A DNA stretch of 64,000 nt from Leptoclinus maculatus. Taxonomy: Eukaryota > Chordata > Actinopteri > Perciformes > Stichaeidae. How positions within the stretch are numbered: the stretch's first letter is position 1; each line of letters begins with the position of its first letter. Made by a program: the position numbers and the translations under genes. Below, one piece after another: positions 35,140 through 48,200 of the stretch. The stretch lies in NCBI GenBank assembly GCA_032191485.1, contig JAVDOI010000020.1, positions 1,040,753 through 1,104,752 on the forward strand. Direction: 5' to 3'. The notes beneath the pieces are model-generated. The model saw only the letters and a program-made list of their open reading frames with translations, was not told where the DNA came from and searched no databases.

Positions 35140-35570
35140 TAGTACTAGTACATTCATTGTCCTCCTACTTTAAGTGTCACTACCACTGCCACTACTTCTA
35201 CTACTACAACTACGATTACTATAACTGCTATGACTGCTACTACTACCACTATATATGAAGCTACTACCTCTACTACTATTATCATCAGCTCTATACAAAG
35301 AATACTTATTACTACTTCAACTACTGTAACTTTTACTATTATTATACTACTAATCTTTCTACCACTGTAAGAATTACTACCACTAGTATACTACTACAGT
35401 ATAACTAATAGTGTCACTCCTACTAGAAACGATGCTGATACTTTTACACCACTCCTACTCCGATAACAAATACTACTACCTGAACTAAAGTATTCTACTA
35501 GGCCTAATACTGCTGCTAATACTACTGTAACTACTACTGCTACAGCTATTCTACCACCTTTACCACTCCT
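35140..35570. repeat. Degenerate (TAC)n trinucleotide region
   Basis: Dense but imperfect TAC/ACT/CTA triplets over about 430 bases, continuing in patches to about 36180 beyond an inserted element. Many substitutions suggest an old array. Confidence 0.75.
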
Positions 35571-35579
35571 CATATACTC

Positions 35580-35943
35580 AGTGGTGGAGAGTAACTAAGC
35601 ACATTTATCTGCACTTTAGTACAATTTTAAACTACTTGTACTTTACTTGAGTATTTCCATTTTATGCTACTTCATTTTTTTTACTCCACTACATTTGTGG
35701 GGCAAATATTGTACTCCCCTATATTTATTTTTAGTGATTAGTTACCTTACAGATTTATATCAATATGAAATATAAATCAACAAATACATTATGATATATT
35801 ACTGTATAGGTTAAACTACCCATCATAGTACATGCTAATACTTATGCGCATTTTGAATGCAGGACTTTTACTTGTAACAGAGTATTTTTACACCGTAGTA
35901 TTGCTACTCAATGTAAACGAGCTAAATACTTTCTCCACCACTA
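35580..35943. mobile_element. Small non-autonomous DNA element (MITE)
   Basis: The left end reads CAGTGGTGGAGAGTAACTAA and the right end reads TACTTTCTCCACCACTAC, an inverted terminal match. The interior (GTACTTTACTTGAGTATTTC) is a frequent teleost repeat motif. It interrupts the trinucleotide region. There is no coding content. Confidence 0.65.
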
Positions 35944-36069
35944 CTTCTACTATTAGTACAATATACCCGTATTACGTATTACTACTACTGTATAATTACC
36001 ACTTAAACTACTACACTAGGCCTAAGACGACTAGATACTTACTTACACTACTACAACTACTATGATATA

Positions 36070-37190
36070 CTGTTACTACCACGATTACAGTACTTCTACA
36101 ACCAGAAGTACTCTTGCTACAGACAGTACCGCTGACGGCTCTCGGCCTATAGCTACTGGTGCTATACTTGTTGTTCTTGCAGTAATGCATGTCGTCCTAA
36201 ATCACATGCACTAAGTCACGGAGCAGGTCTGATGAGCTCGTGCGGTCATTCCAGTTTGACTCAGTTTAGGTTTCGTTTCGTTCTTTGTGGAAAATAACAC
36301 GTGACCGTTCGCTCTTCTTATAGGCAGCGACTTCCCTCCCTGCTGTCGCGTAACTTTCGTTTCCTGAGTGGCCAAGTGTTTTATCAGTTCGCAAGTTTAA
36401 AAGATCCTTTAGCGCTTCAGTCAATACTAGCGCTTCCGGTTAGTGCTTTCAAAATAAAAAATACCATCGCGCGCCGCAGTGCCTCTTAAAAATACATGTC
36501 TAAAAGCTCATAACTTCAGCCCAGATTGTGGTAGTGATTTGGTTATTGTGATGAACCACCTCTGTTTATTATCGCCTTGGCTATACTCATACTCATCTAA
36601 CACCACTAACTGGTTGAAGTTCCCTCTTGACCGAGGAGATATCTTGAAAACAAAAAGCCGGGTCTGAATTAAAAAAGGCATTGTGTTAAATATATATACA
36701 TATTCTGAAAAATATATTGTAATTCATACATTTGTCAATTTGTTCATTATTGTCAAATTTGTTGTGGATCCCTGAATTTGCACTTTAATTAAAACATTAA
36801 GACTTTAAACCTCCTTAATCCACTCAGAAAACCACTTAATATATTACTATAAAATATTTCACAACACAACATTCATCAAATTCCTAAATATCACATTGAT
36901 TTTTTTAAATATCTTATTTACAGATATTATTTATTGATTACATTTGAATTAAATTTGAAGGACGCTGGCATTAATAAAAAGGACATAGCTTTTTATTTAA
37001 ATAGAAGTATTCAACAAGTTTAAGGATACTTTTACTTTTTACATCAGCCTGTTCCGGTGACGTCGTGTTCCTGTTAACTTGACGCGGCTGTTTATTTATC
37101 TCTGGAGACGCAGCGCTGTTGTCGCACATTGAGCTCAGGTCAGAAAAAGTGCAGAAGTGAACGAGGTACCGTCCGCCAGTCAGCACCTGT
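36070..37190. other. Intergenic and cd68 upstream region
   Basis: Triplet-rich to about 36180, then AT-rich mixed sequence. The last 150 bases before 37195 are the probable cd68 promoter and 5' UTR. A CRE-half-type GTGACGTCG lies near 37056. No TATA box is evident. Confidence 0.4.
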
Positions 37191-37194
37191 CACC

Positions 37195-40100
37195 ATGATG
37201 AAGAGGGCCGTTGTGTTCATTCTGATAGTCTGCGGGGCTGTTTCAGGTAGGACTCCTCCAGCTCTGTCACACTAAGTGCAAACAGATGCGGAAGATTTAT
37301 TATAGAAGTGTATTTAAAGTGTACAAAACCCGTTTTTCTGAGTACAAGTGTTGTGTAATTTTGAACTTTGTCGTTCAAAATAATTGTATCAACTTTTATG
37401 TCGGAGTATTGCCGTCATCAGTTTATCAAATAGTCTCCGCGTTGTCTGTAGAAATTGTACGTGCGATGCGTTTATGACTTCCTGGATTGTTTAGGGAACA
37501 GAAGTTTCCGCAGTCTTTCGATGGTGTTTCAGCTCTGAGTCACATGTCTGCTGGCAGAAGCGCGCTGTGTCTTTTTACAGGACAAGATGAATCTGCAACT
37601 TGTGTTGAAGCCCAAACTCATTATTAGCGTTACATTTAACATTTATCTATTGGGGTTGTACAATTAAATAGGATTCCTAAGTGCAATTAAGTCAAATCAA
37701 TTACTCAGAAATACATAAATCATATGGTCTAGAATTATGTTTTTAGAGATATTTATAGTATGCATATGTGTGTTTCCTTTGGTGGTTGTTTACTTAATGC
37801 TGATCCCTGACTGGAGGTCATAGTTTGTATTTATCTGGCTCAAGCTGAGCATGACCAGTAATATTACACTTTTAAAAGCCAACCATGTGTGTTCTATCTG
37901 AACCCTCAAATGGGACACTTCAATAAACACTGCCTGAACGTGCAGATAAGCTGTGCATCACAAAGTGTCATGAATGCGGAGTGCGGACTTGTGTCTTTAA
38001 ATGTGGCGATACCAGTTGACGTTATCAAACGTGTGGCAGATGTCTGCTGATTTGACTGTTTGTTTAAAAGGAATTAGCTGCTCACAGTTCAAAGATCAGC
38101 AGTTTTAGTCAACAAACATTAAAGCTGCACAATTCAGTGTTTTTCATATTAACAATGGGTTAAATAACTTTGTGTAATGTGAAAGGGTTCACGTGTATTA
38201 ACAAATCTCCAGATAATTATCATCTAGTTGAAGTTCCCCTCTGTTTTTTTTAGCCTGTTATAGCTCATTGGTTTGGTTTTACAGCCTGAATATTAGCATA
38301 TCATCAGCTACATTTCCAGCAGCAGCAGATAGCGGTTGTCAGTGGGTTTAATTAACCTTCTGTAAACTAGCAGGAAAGCAAAGTTAGCGACTAGCTGGTG
38401 AAGAACACCTAGCAGCTAAAGAGACAAGTATTGTTCTCAGACGTTGATGGAGACCAAACCAAAGCTAAAAGGAGAACATTGAACATACATTTATCAGGTG
38501 GCACTAATCATGAATGATAATGTTGCTCTAAACCTGCTAGGTTTGCTAACTGGTTAGCCATAACAACTTTTTTAAAGTCGACGATATGTTAGATGTTGTG
38601 TTTTCAGCTTGTTCTTGGTATATCTATGAACCTTTAAATTAATTAGTTTCTCCCTCTCTGTCTTTCTGACTGAAGCACTGTCATTGGCTGAGGATGAAAA
38701 GGATCCCGGTCTTGCAACCGTGACCCCTGCGAAGGAGTTTGACCTCTCTGAGACTACCCCGAAGACTACCACCACGACTACCCCTAAGACTACCACCACG
38801 ACTACCCCTAAGACTACCACCACGACTACCCCCAAGCCTACCACCACGACTACCCCGAAGCCTACCACCACGACTACCCCCAAGCCTACCACCACGACTA
38901 CCCCCAAGCCTACCACCACGACTACCCCGAAGCCTACCACGACTACCCCTAAGCCTACCACCACGACTACCCCCAAGCCTACCACGACTACCCCTAAGCC
39001 TACCACCACGACTACCCCTAAGCCTACCACCACGACTACCCCTAAGCCTACCACCACGACTACCCCCAAGCCTACCACCACGACTACCCCGAAGCCTACC
39101 ACGACTACCCCTAAGCCTACCACCACGACTACCCCTAAGCCTACCACGACTACCCCTAAGCCTACCACCACGCCTCCCCCAACCCCTCCCAAACCCACTC
39201 CCCCCACCACGATGACTGCAGGAAAGTACAACGTGACGACAGACAAAAATGTGATTTGCCTGGTGGCTCAGATGGCACTACAGATCCGACTGGTAACACC
39301 AAAGGTACATTTCCTCAGTCACTATAGCCCCAGCAAAGTTGGTTAAAAGACCTACCTAAATGTTTGAGCTGGTTCTTATCTTAACACTACGGTGTTTATT
39401 AAACCATTTCAAAATTTGCTGCACGAGCCTCTGACTCAGCTTTCAGCAATGCAATTGTCATTATCCTGTTTTCAGGAATTGAAAGACATGTCTGCGTGGC
39501 ATGTTTTCATTTCCTCATTGTGGCGCATTTGATTGACTGTGGTCGATGTTATTGTGTCATGTGACAATTGGTAATTCTACATGACAAAGTAATATTGTCG
39601 GTAGTACGATGTGGAACATTCTGATACAAGGTGGCCATCCAATTGTCTGATTTTTCTCTCTCTTTATCTTTCAGGACAAAGGAAACTTCACTGTTCAGCC
39701 AAATATGACGACAGCAAAAGGAGGTTGTCAAGGAACCAGGGCCAACCTTACCCTCGTCTTCAAAGAGGGCAGAATCACCTTCATGTTCAACAAGGTACTT
39801 TCACTGTCCTAGTTTTGTCACAAGTATTGAAGTATTATGTTGAGAGCCACGAGGTCAGAACCTTATCGTTGACCTGCTTACACTGATTTAGCATTCTACT
39901 AAATATCTGGAGCAATTAAATACTGTGACATTAACACAATTAACCAATTCAGTATATTGATGAATAACACATTGTTTGACTAGGAACTTCATAGGAACTG
40001 GAATCAGAGAAGATTTGATAAAAAAAGGGAAGTTTAGCTGACAAGCCTGTTGTGGGAGCATGTGACAGGGTGTGATTCATTTAGGGATTTTCTGAATAAA

Positions 40101-42847
40101 GAACATTTAAAAAAACTCATCACAGTTGCTCAGAGTTCAAGGTGGCATCTTCTAACATCTAGTTCTGTCCGACCAACAATCCAAGACCCAGAGATATGCA
40201 GTTTACCGTGATATAAAACAGAGAACGGTCAGGGGCTAGTGAACATCTGGCTGTTTTGCTTGAAAAATGATTGAAATATCAAAATATTTGCTGCTAAATT
40301 TTCTGTCAATTGACTAATCGATCAATCAGCTCTGATGTGCCCCCTGAGTTTGAACCCTTTTAAAACCTTTATCAAAACTATTTAGGTTTAGTAAGTAATA
40401 CAAGTTATGAACAACTTTAAAAGTCATGTATTTGTTAGCATTCAGAGAACTAGAGGTTAGTATGCCAGCGTGTGTAACACCTCGTCCTCTGGTTTGACCT
40501 TATGGGTACTGGTGCTTATTAAAGGACACTAAAACAGACTTTTAATCATTGAATTAAAAAAGATAAAACAAATTGATTGTTTATCAAAGAATGTACCTTC
40601 CTTATCCAGATATATAAGTGAACGGCACAACATACTGAGTAACGTTGTGGTTCATTATATTTTGTCATATCATGAGGTCTGTATGAGGTTTACATACTTC
40701 TGTACCAGGACTCAGAGGTTGTGCTTTCACTGAGAGTCTCTTTTGGCGCTAACATCCACTTGGACTGAAGGATGAACTGATTCAGTTTTGGTGGTCAATG
40801 GTCAAGGTCACTGTGTAAGTCCAACCCATTCTTGTGAATGCGATCTCTCAGGAAATGTCTTCTATTTCCTGTTCCTTGGCTTTGTTAGCTACTTACCTAG
40901 CTAGCCAGATGTTGGTGAGCTAGCTGGCAACGTTTTACCACCCATTGTCCCGCCTGCAGAAAGCTAGCACTATGTAGTGAACCTGTTTGTGCAGTAAGAC
41001 TCTCTCTCTGTTTTAACTGTAGAGGAGTCCACAATTCATTGTTTGTTCTTGAAAATCAAAACCAATATCTCACATTTAATTACAGTGAGGGTTTATGCTC
41101 CATGTAGCACCTTGAACAACCACTTCCATTGGATACAGCGTGTCCTATTTTCTTTCCTCAGAGCGCGGATAATACTGTCCACGTTGATGCTCTGTCTTTC
41201 GACCTCTCCTACCCCTTAACCACAGGAGGTAAGTTTCTCTAGATATGATGTGATGCCATTCTATTGATTCAACTTTAGACTAATTGGGTCACTGCAATTG
41301 CAGGTGGGAGTTGTGCCACACTGTCAAATATTAAGACAAGAACAACTTCCTTGTTTGTGTGTCTGTTCAATTAGATAATCTGTGGAATTACTGTTAAGCA
41401 TGTGATGCTGGTAACAACCAAACCGGTTTCAATGCAATGCATTGTAACCGGTTTGGTTGCATATCTGATCATCTGCGTTTGTTGTTATGGGAATCATCAT
41501 CAGGCTCTGAAAGCACCCGGACATTGCTATGTTTTGTTGTTGCAGGCCAAACCCGGTACACTGCCAGCAACAAGTCAATGCATCTCTTCACCGCAAAGGT
41601 CGGACACTCCTACTCCTGCAAGAAGGAATCAGTCGACATGGGGAGTGGACTGTACCTTGACGTCAATCAAGACCAGATGCAGGCCTTCAATCTGACCAAG
41701 AGCAGCGGGTTTGGCACTTGTAAGTGTGTTTATGGAGACAAATGAGCATGGGAGCATTTTGGCTCAATTAGAGCTTCTTATCAATACATTAAGCTGCTCC
41801 TTAGACGATGCTCTGCAATAGGGCAATATAAAAATACTCCCATACAGTATAATAAAGTAGAAGCGAAATGTATTTAAACTGTCGTTACACGGAATGGCTC
41901 CTTTCATAAAGGAGCTGTACTGTGCAGTTTAAATTAAAACAAGAGGTCTTCTTGTTACTGATCATATGTTGTCTATGTAAAAGCTACATCTGCAAAGTAC
42001 ATAGTAAATACAGCTCTAAGATCAAGATAGTGGAGTTAAAAGTACAATATTTTACAGAAGACAATAGGCTAGATGTAGTGGAGGAGAAGTAAAGAGTTGC
42101 CTGAAACAGAAATACTTAAGTAAAGTACTAGTGCCATTAAAATGTACTGTTGTAAAGGTATTTAGTTACTTCCAACAATGTAAGTTGGGTAAGACAGTTG
42201 CATTTACTGCTTATCAGTGTGCTAACACACCCAGTGGCTGCAGGCCAGGCCTAACTGCACCAACACGGTGACATAGCAGCTGTAAATGATTTGTGCACAG
42301 TAAGTAAGTAAGTAAGTAAGTGTACGGAAGTCTGTGGCTGACAACAATACAATCAAATCTTTAAATTCATTCATGTGAAGATGTCATCTTCCAATTGGGT
42401 GGGCATGATGGATGACAAAATTCAAATTTTTATTTAAAATTGTATGTGTAAAAATGACTGTAAAACATTTAAATTGAACCGCGTGGGAAAATAATGTTTA
42501 AGCACAACACTACTAATATTTTTGACTTTGTCACACTCCAGTCACACACACTTGGGCACTGCAATCGTATTCCATATGTTTTATGTTATTGTCAGTCATA
42601 GACTGGAGTAAAGAAACCTCTGCTTGGTAAAACGGCACCTTTCAAATGGAGCTAATGATTGATGACTTCATTGATTTAATGACATTTGCACTTCTTAATA
42701 AACACATTCAACAAATAATACGTTAATAACTGAAGATACAAGTATTTAGAATGTTTTATTTGCGTGTTAATGATATTAGATGCAAGCAAGTTACTGTTGC
42801 ATAGGGTTTCTTAAATATGGGTTTTATTGTTGTCAGAAGCATGTCTG

Positions 42848-42891
<44 letters not shown>

Positions 42892-43034
42892 CAGCTGATC
42901 TCTGTGCTGCTGACAGGCCTGACTACCGCGTTGCCATCGCGGTTGGAGTGACGTTGCTGGTGCTCATTGTCATCGTGGTGGTGGCCTACCTGCTGGGCCG
43001 CAGGAAGAGGGCCAATGGCTACCAGTCTCTGTGA
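37195..43034 (+). CDS. cd68: Macrosialin (CD68), LAMP-family glycoprotein
   Basis: Six exons (37195-37246, 38676-39304, 39675-39794, 41162-41228, 41546-41719, 42895-43034) join in frame to give 393 residues. MMKRAVVFILIVCGAVSG is a signal peptide. Residues about 45-185 form a Thr/Pro mucin stalk of PKPTTTTT-type repeats, a likely dense O-glycosylation region. A LAMP luminal domain follows with Cys residues in VICLVAQ, GGCQGT, YSCKKE and DLCAAD, and N-X-S/T sites (NFT, NMT, NLT, NKS). The final exon has the membrane helix (VAIAVGVTLLVLIVIVVVAY) and a short tail ending GYQSL, a YXX-hydrophobic lysosome-sorting signal. CD68 has one LAMP domain plus a mucin stalk, as here. It marks late endosomes and lysosomes of macrophages. 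Exon 2 length will vary with the repeat. Confidence 0.93.
38757..39170 (+). repeat. 21/24-bp coding repeat of the cd68 mucin stalk
   Basis: Units of CCTACCACCACGACTACCCC plus AAG (24 bases, 8 residues) alternate with a 21-base form lacking one ACC. There are about 18 units. All lengths are multiples of 3, so frame is kept. The antisense frame (Val/Gly-rich, 224 codons) and a second sense frame (Leu/Pro-rich) are artefacts. Confidence 0.93.
42849..42888. repeat. (TG)n tract at the cd68 last-exon acceptor
   Basis: About 19 TG units end directly at the short pyrimidine run TTTTCCAG that serves as the acceptor for the exon at 42895. The tract replaces most of the usual polypyrimidine tract. Confidence 0.9.
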
Positions 43035-44660
43035 GGGAAGCCGGGCAGCCTTCGATCCGAATTCACAATTCAGAGGTCAATCCTATTACAATCCGAAGTC
43101 TGTGAGGCTGGGATCTTTCTCAGGGGCTAAAGGGCCCTTCCACTAAAACCTAACGTGCCATTTTTCTGTTCTTCTATGCCTTGGGTTACCTAATTTGCTG
43201 GTATTAACAATGCGCTAACTGGAGGTCCCAAGTATGGAGGCTGGAGTGTGCCACTGGAATAATTGAAAGTGATGATTATAATCAATCTTTAGATTAAATT
43301 ATAGCACTAAAAAATTAAATTAATTAATTTCAATTATTTTTTTAAACTCAATTATGAATCCATTATTTAAAGAGAGAACATTCAATAAATGCAAATGTAA
43401 TAAATACATTTAAAGTATCTTTTGTATTATCTTTCCAGTGGCGCTCCATACCTGTGAGGTTTTCCAATGTAAGAATGTTTTTTAGATTTAACATGCGGAT
43501 GGCCAATCTTTATATGTGAGCATTTCTATGCCAGCGAAATACACAAAGTTCCAAATGAAATCTCATCTGGACAATCCTCTGAAATGGCATTTCTATATTG
43601 GGACAATGATGCTAATAATTACATTCTTTACAGACTGACATCTTCTTAAATACTAACTACTAAAGTAAAAACTGACCCAAATGTCTCAGTTCAGCATCAG
43701 TACAGGTTATAGACAGACAGTTTATTAGTGTGTAGTACTGTGATAATGATGCAATGACTTACATTCCTTTCATCAGTCTAACCCAACATTATACAAGGAA
43801 GACAGATTTTATCGTGGGTTCTATCTAAATTATGTTCAGCTTGTCTAAGGAAATACACGATAAAGTAAATGTTAGCTTTTCTTCATTGTTTTAAGATTAT
43901 GTGGAAATGTTTTGTTATTCCTTTCTTTTTAAAGAATCAAACATTGTGTCCTCTGTCTTCTAGGGATTTTATTTTTGAAAAGAAGGGAAGTTATATCCAT
44001 AATGTTACAGCTGATTATACCGAGTGTGTCTACATGATTGAATATCACAAAGGGAAAATTACAGGGATGTTAGTCAGGGATTATTAAAACCCAACAATAA
44101 TTGCACTGATGCTGTTCCAGCTTGATTGCCTTCGTCATACAATACGTAGCTGTAGATGCAGGGATGGACTGTCCATGTGGTCAGTAATGAGTCTGGTCTG
44201 ATTTATGTACGCAGGTTTTGATATATTCACTTCTAAAACTTCTGCCGCCACTTTAATAGAATGAAGGTGAATGTAATTTCATTGATGCTCGAAGAATTGA
44301 AAATGGAATAGTGCTTGGTATTTCTAGAATCCATGTCAGCAAAAGTGTCTATTTCTTTAAATAAAAAAAGAAATGAGCTCCTGTGAGACTATTTGTAGAG
44401 TACACAGTGTAACCAGGACTAGCTGCTGGTACATTTTTCAAGTTTGGAAGCAGAAATCTCAAAGGCAGATATCTCAAAACCTGAACAAACCAAATCTATG
44501 TGTATGTCAGATACCACTAGAGGTAAGTGAGAACGATTTTGTCCATCAGGTGACGCTAGTGATCAGAAACGAGGGACCTCTCTGTATGTACAGTTATCCA
44601 CAGTGTGTGAGCACTTTTTCCTGTTGTTGACTTCCTGTGCCAATAAAGACAGATGTATTT
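43035..44660 (+). other. cd68 3' UTR region
   Basis: Non-coding after the TGA. AATAAA words lie near 43384 and at 44642-44647. The second, followed by a GT-rich stretch (GTGTGTGTTTG), is the better polyadenylation signal. A 72-codon frame at 43869-44087 has no motif. Confidence 0.5.
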
Positions 44661-45267
44661 CTAAGTGTGTGTGTTTGATGGAACCGATCCCAGCTGACAT
44701 TGGGCGAAGGCAGAGTATACCGGACAGATTGCCAGACTATCGTAGGTCATATGCAAATATATGTGTATAATATATATAATTATATATTTGTATGGCCCAA
44801 AATCACAAATTTGCCTCAGAGGGCTTTATATATATATATAAAACATTTTGCATAACTTGCTAACAACATATACATGTATGCACCTTGAGTTTATGTAGAA
44901 AATAAAACTTGCAAGAAAACAGGATTCCTGTTTAGAACAATGTTGTTAACTAAACTACAATGGTCCTAGTAAGACTTTGTTTTACTTGGCAAAACTTGAT
45001 TGGCAGATTTTTGCAGAAATGGAACTGAAGTTGAACTGGCCACCCCTCGGCCAGTAATGATCCCAGTTTGAAACAGCTGTCTTCTGAGAGAAGACGTGCA
45101 GTAGGAGTCATGTTGCCGTGACAGACAGACGCGGGGCGGGACCTTATAAGGCTTCATCCATGGGCGGGACTCGAACACCCAAATCAGTTATTGCTAAACA
45201 TCCGACCAGCAGCCTCGGAGCGCTACACAACTTTTAAAAACGGGAAGTAATCGCAGATATCGTGACC

Positions 45268-48200
45268 ATGGCAGGTAAAAACATGCTTTGCATTAAATCA
45301 CAGTTTTTAAGTCGAACGTGAGGAAAGAAGGACATGGAGATCGATGTAGTTTGTGCAGAGTCATGAAATCCAGATGTTGTTTTCTTCTTGAGATACTGAA
45401 GCTGATTTCCGCCGCACAAGCGTCTGCAATGCACGACGCTTGTGCGTCTTATACGTGAGAGTATATAAGACGTGAAAGTAAGAGCAGCTGGCTGTTGCAG
45501 ATGGAGCAGCATTTGTGGAGGAAGGCATCGGCTCAGCTCAGAGCCCTCTGGTCGCAGTCAGCTTCCAGAGAAACGTCCACAGGAAGGAGAAGTACCTGGA
45601 GGCTGAACCCAAAGCTCTGGGGGTACAGTGTGTGTCTCTTTAAAACTAGACATGCCATGAGCTCTGTGGCCATAATCTAAAGTATCCTCTCTGCTGTCCC
45701 CAGATCACCCAGATTGGCCTGAGTGTGTTTCAGATCTCCTGTGTGGCTGTGTTCCTGTCCAAAGGCCTGAGTCATGAGCAGGCTGACATACCGTTCTTCA
45801 TTTCATCTCTGATGGTAAGCACGTGGTTAACTCAGATATGATACCTAAGGTCAACAGTAGGTGATGGCAATGTTGTCAATTGATTTTGTCAGGTATGGGC
45901 AGGTAGGGGCAGTCCAGTGATCCAGTATTGTCCTTCCATAAAGTCGGGGGACTTGTTAGAGACTTAATCCCTAGTATGGATCAAATAAAAAAAGAACTGC
46001 ATCTTACAATTCCCAGTAGAAAGAGGCATACAATAGAGTCTCTCTAGAATATCTCTCCTCTCTATCTAATAACGGCAAAATGGCCAAAAGAAATAATCTT
46101 AAAAAATGAAAAATGCAATACTTGAGTAAATGTACTTAGTTACAATTCACCACGGCTTCTGAAGGTCATATTTATTGTGCACATATAGTAGCCTACTAGT
46201 TTAGTACAGAGAACTGTAAATTGTGGAGCAACGGTGACATGGAACTCAGTACCAGGATCTGTGACAGCAGAAAGTAATTCAGTACATTTTTAGAGATGTT
46301 AATGTTTCCAGAAGAAACAGAGCAGCTGAATATGGGACTTGTTTGGCTCTTTTGGTTTTGTTTAAGAAAGCTATATATTCTGCGTTCATTTCTTTTTTTG
46401 AGATGTAAGTTTGCTTCATTGATAACTTCACTTCACAGGCGATAATATCGCATAGAGCCGTCTTTTGTACTAGCTTTTTAGTTATAATGTGTCAGTATTG
46501 TTAAGTCTTACTGTAGGTGTGAATGTAAGACATATTGTTAGATGTACAATTTTGACTTTTTCCTCCAGAGCCACAGAAGACATTATACCACAGATTTCTC
46601 AGACTGGGTCGGCCTAACCATGACAATTTTACTATTTTATCCACAAAGAGTATATATATCATGATATGAAATTAAATACCTTGACAGCAGATTTGGTTTA
46701 CTCACTTCTACTCTTACTCGCCAACATATTTGCACAGTCAATTGTTTTTAATTTATTAGACTAAGTAATGTCTATTTGTTCTCCTAGCTGTACTCAGGCC
46801 ACCTTTTTTCATCCTGTTGTGGTTTGACTGTGCTGTCAACTGGTGGAACTCTGGCTGGACGCTGAAACGTTTGGTTTGTGTGATGTGTGTTCTCTTCACA
46901 GCTGACAATAGCTGGGAGTTTGGCTGTAGCAGCACAGAACCTCCATCTGCCAACGGTGAGTTACTGAGAGGAGACACCAACATGATCGCCAATCCTATAT
47001 AAGCAATGTACAGTATGAAAACAAGTACAGAATACGGATCCAGGCCTACTGCCTTCACAAATTACCAGAACATATCTCATCCTCACTCCCAACTCGTCAA
47101 ATGCTCGTCAGTGGCCCTACGCCTCAAACTATGACGCATTAGGTACCAATCTAGCGTACCTAATGGACGCATCATGTCCTGCGTGTCAGTTTTCACTCAT
47201 TACATGCATAGTGTCTTTTCAAGATAAACTTTCAATGTAGGTTTACTTTGTTTTTAGGTTTGCTTTTGCAACAAAACTACTCAGTTAGGTTTAGGAAAGG
47301 ATCATGGTTTGGGTTAAAAAAGTATGCTTGTAACGTGAAATTAGTCGGTTTGTTATGTAACTGGCGTGAGTTAAGTGCGTAAGTTGTTTAACAAAACTAC
47401 TGTAAAGTTAGTCAACATTGACTTGGTTTCACACTGGACATGAACAGGGGTCTCCTGGGTGAACATCCTGTGTTTGTTTCACCCATCCAACCCGGCAGGC
47501 GTTCTTGCTCTTGATACTACATCAGTTGCTCTGAGCAACAAATGATGACGTGGATGGGTTAACAGTGGAGCTAGTTGAAAGCCCGGTGTGTCTCATACAG
47601 ATGCTAAGGGGGGCCTCAATGCATCGGTATTGGACGCCTAGGGGCATTGACCAAGCTGCGGTATTTGACAAGTTGGAAGTGAGAACGGGTTGATCAAAAT
47701 GTCTTGTCATGAGAAATTAAGACTATTTTGTACTATTGGACTTCCCCTACCTCAAAAAAAGTCACTTCAGTAACTTCCTCTAGGAGAAGTCAGATGAGTC
47801 ACTGGGTAAGGTTGAATTGTTACACAAGTCCACCGGCCCTGGCAGACTTGTCCAGATTCAGCCGTGTTGCTCCTTTAACTGGAAGTGAAAGAGAGCACAT
47901 TTTAGTGAAGAAACAGTGGAGAGATATGGGGTCAGATCAGTCTCAATAATTGCAAATGCACACAGAAAGACTCACAAATGCAAACAGAAAGATTCACAAA
48001 TGCGCACAGAACAATTCACAAATACATTTGACTCAGAAAAGCACGTAGAACGATTCACAAATACATTCCAATGCACACATAAATAAATTACAATTTATAT
48101 AAATGTAAAAAAAAGATCATAAATATATTTCTGCATTTGTATGTATTTGTGTGTGGATTTTTCTATTTGTTTGTGGATTTGTATGTATTTGTTTGTGGAT

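Noticed and set aside
38572..39246. Antisense Val/Gly-rich frame over cd68 exon 2
   Set aside because: Shadow of the coding mucin repeat on the opposite strand.
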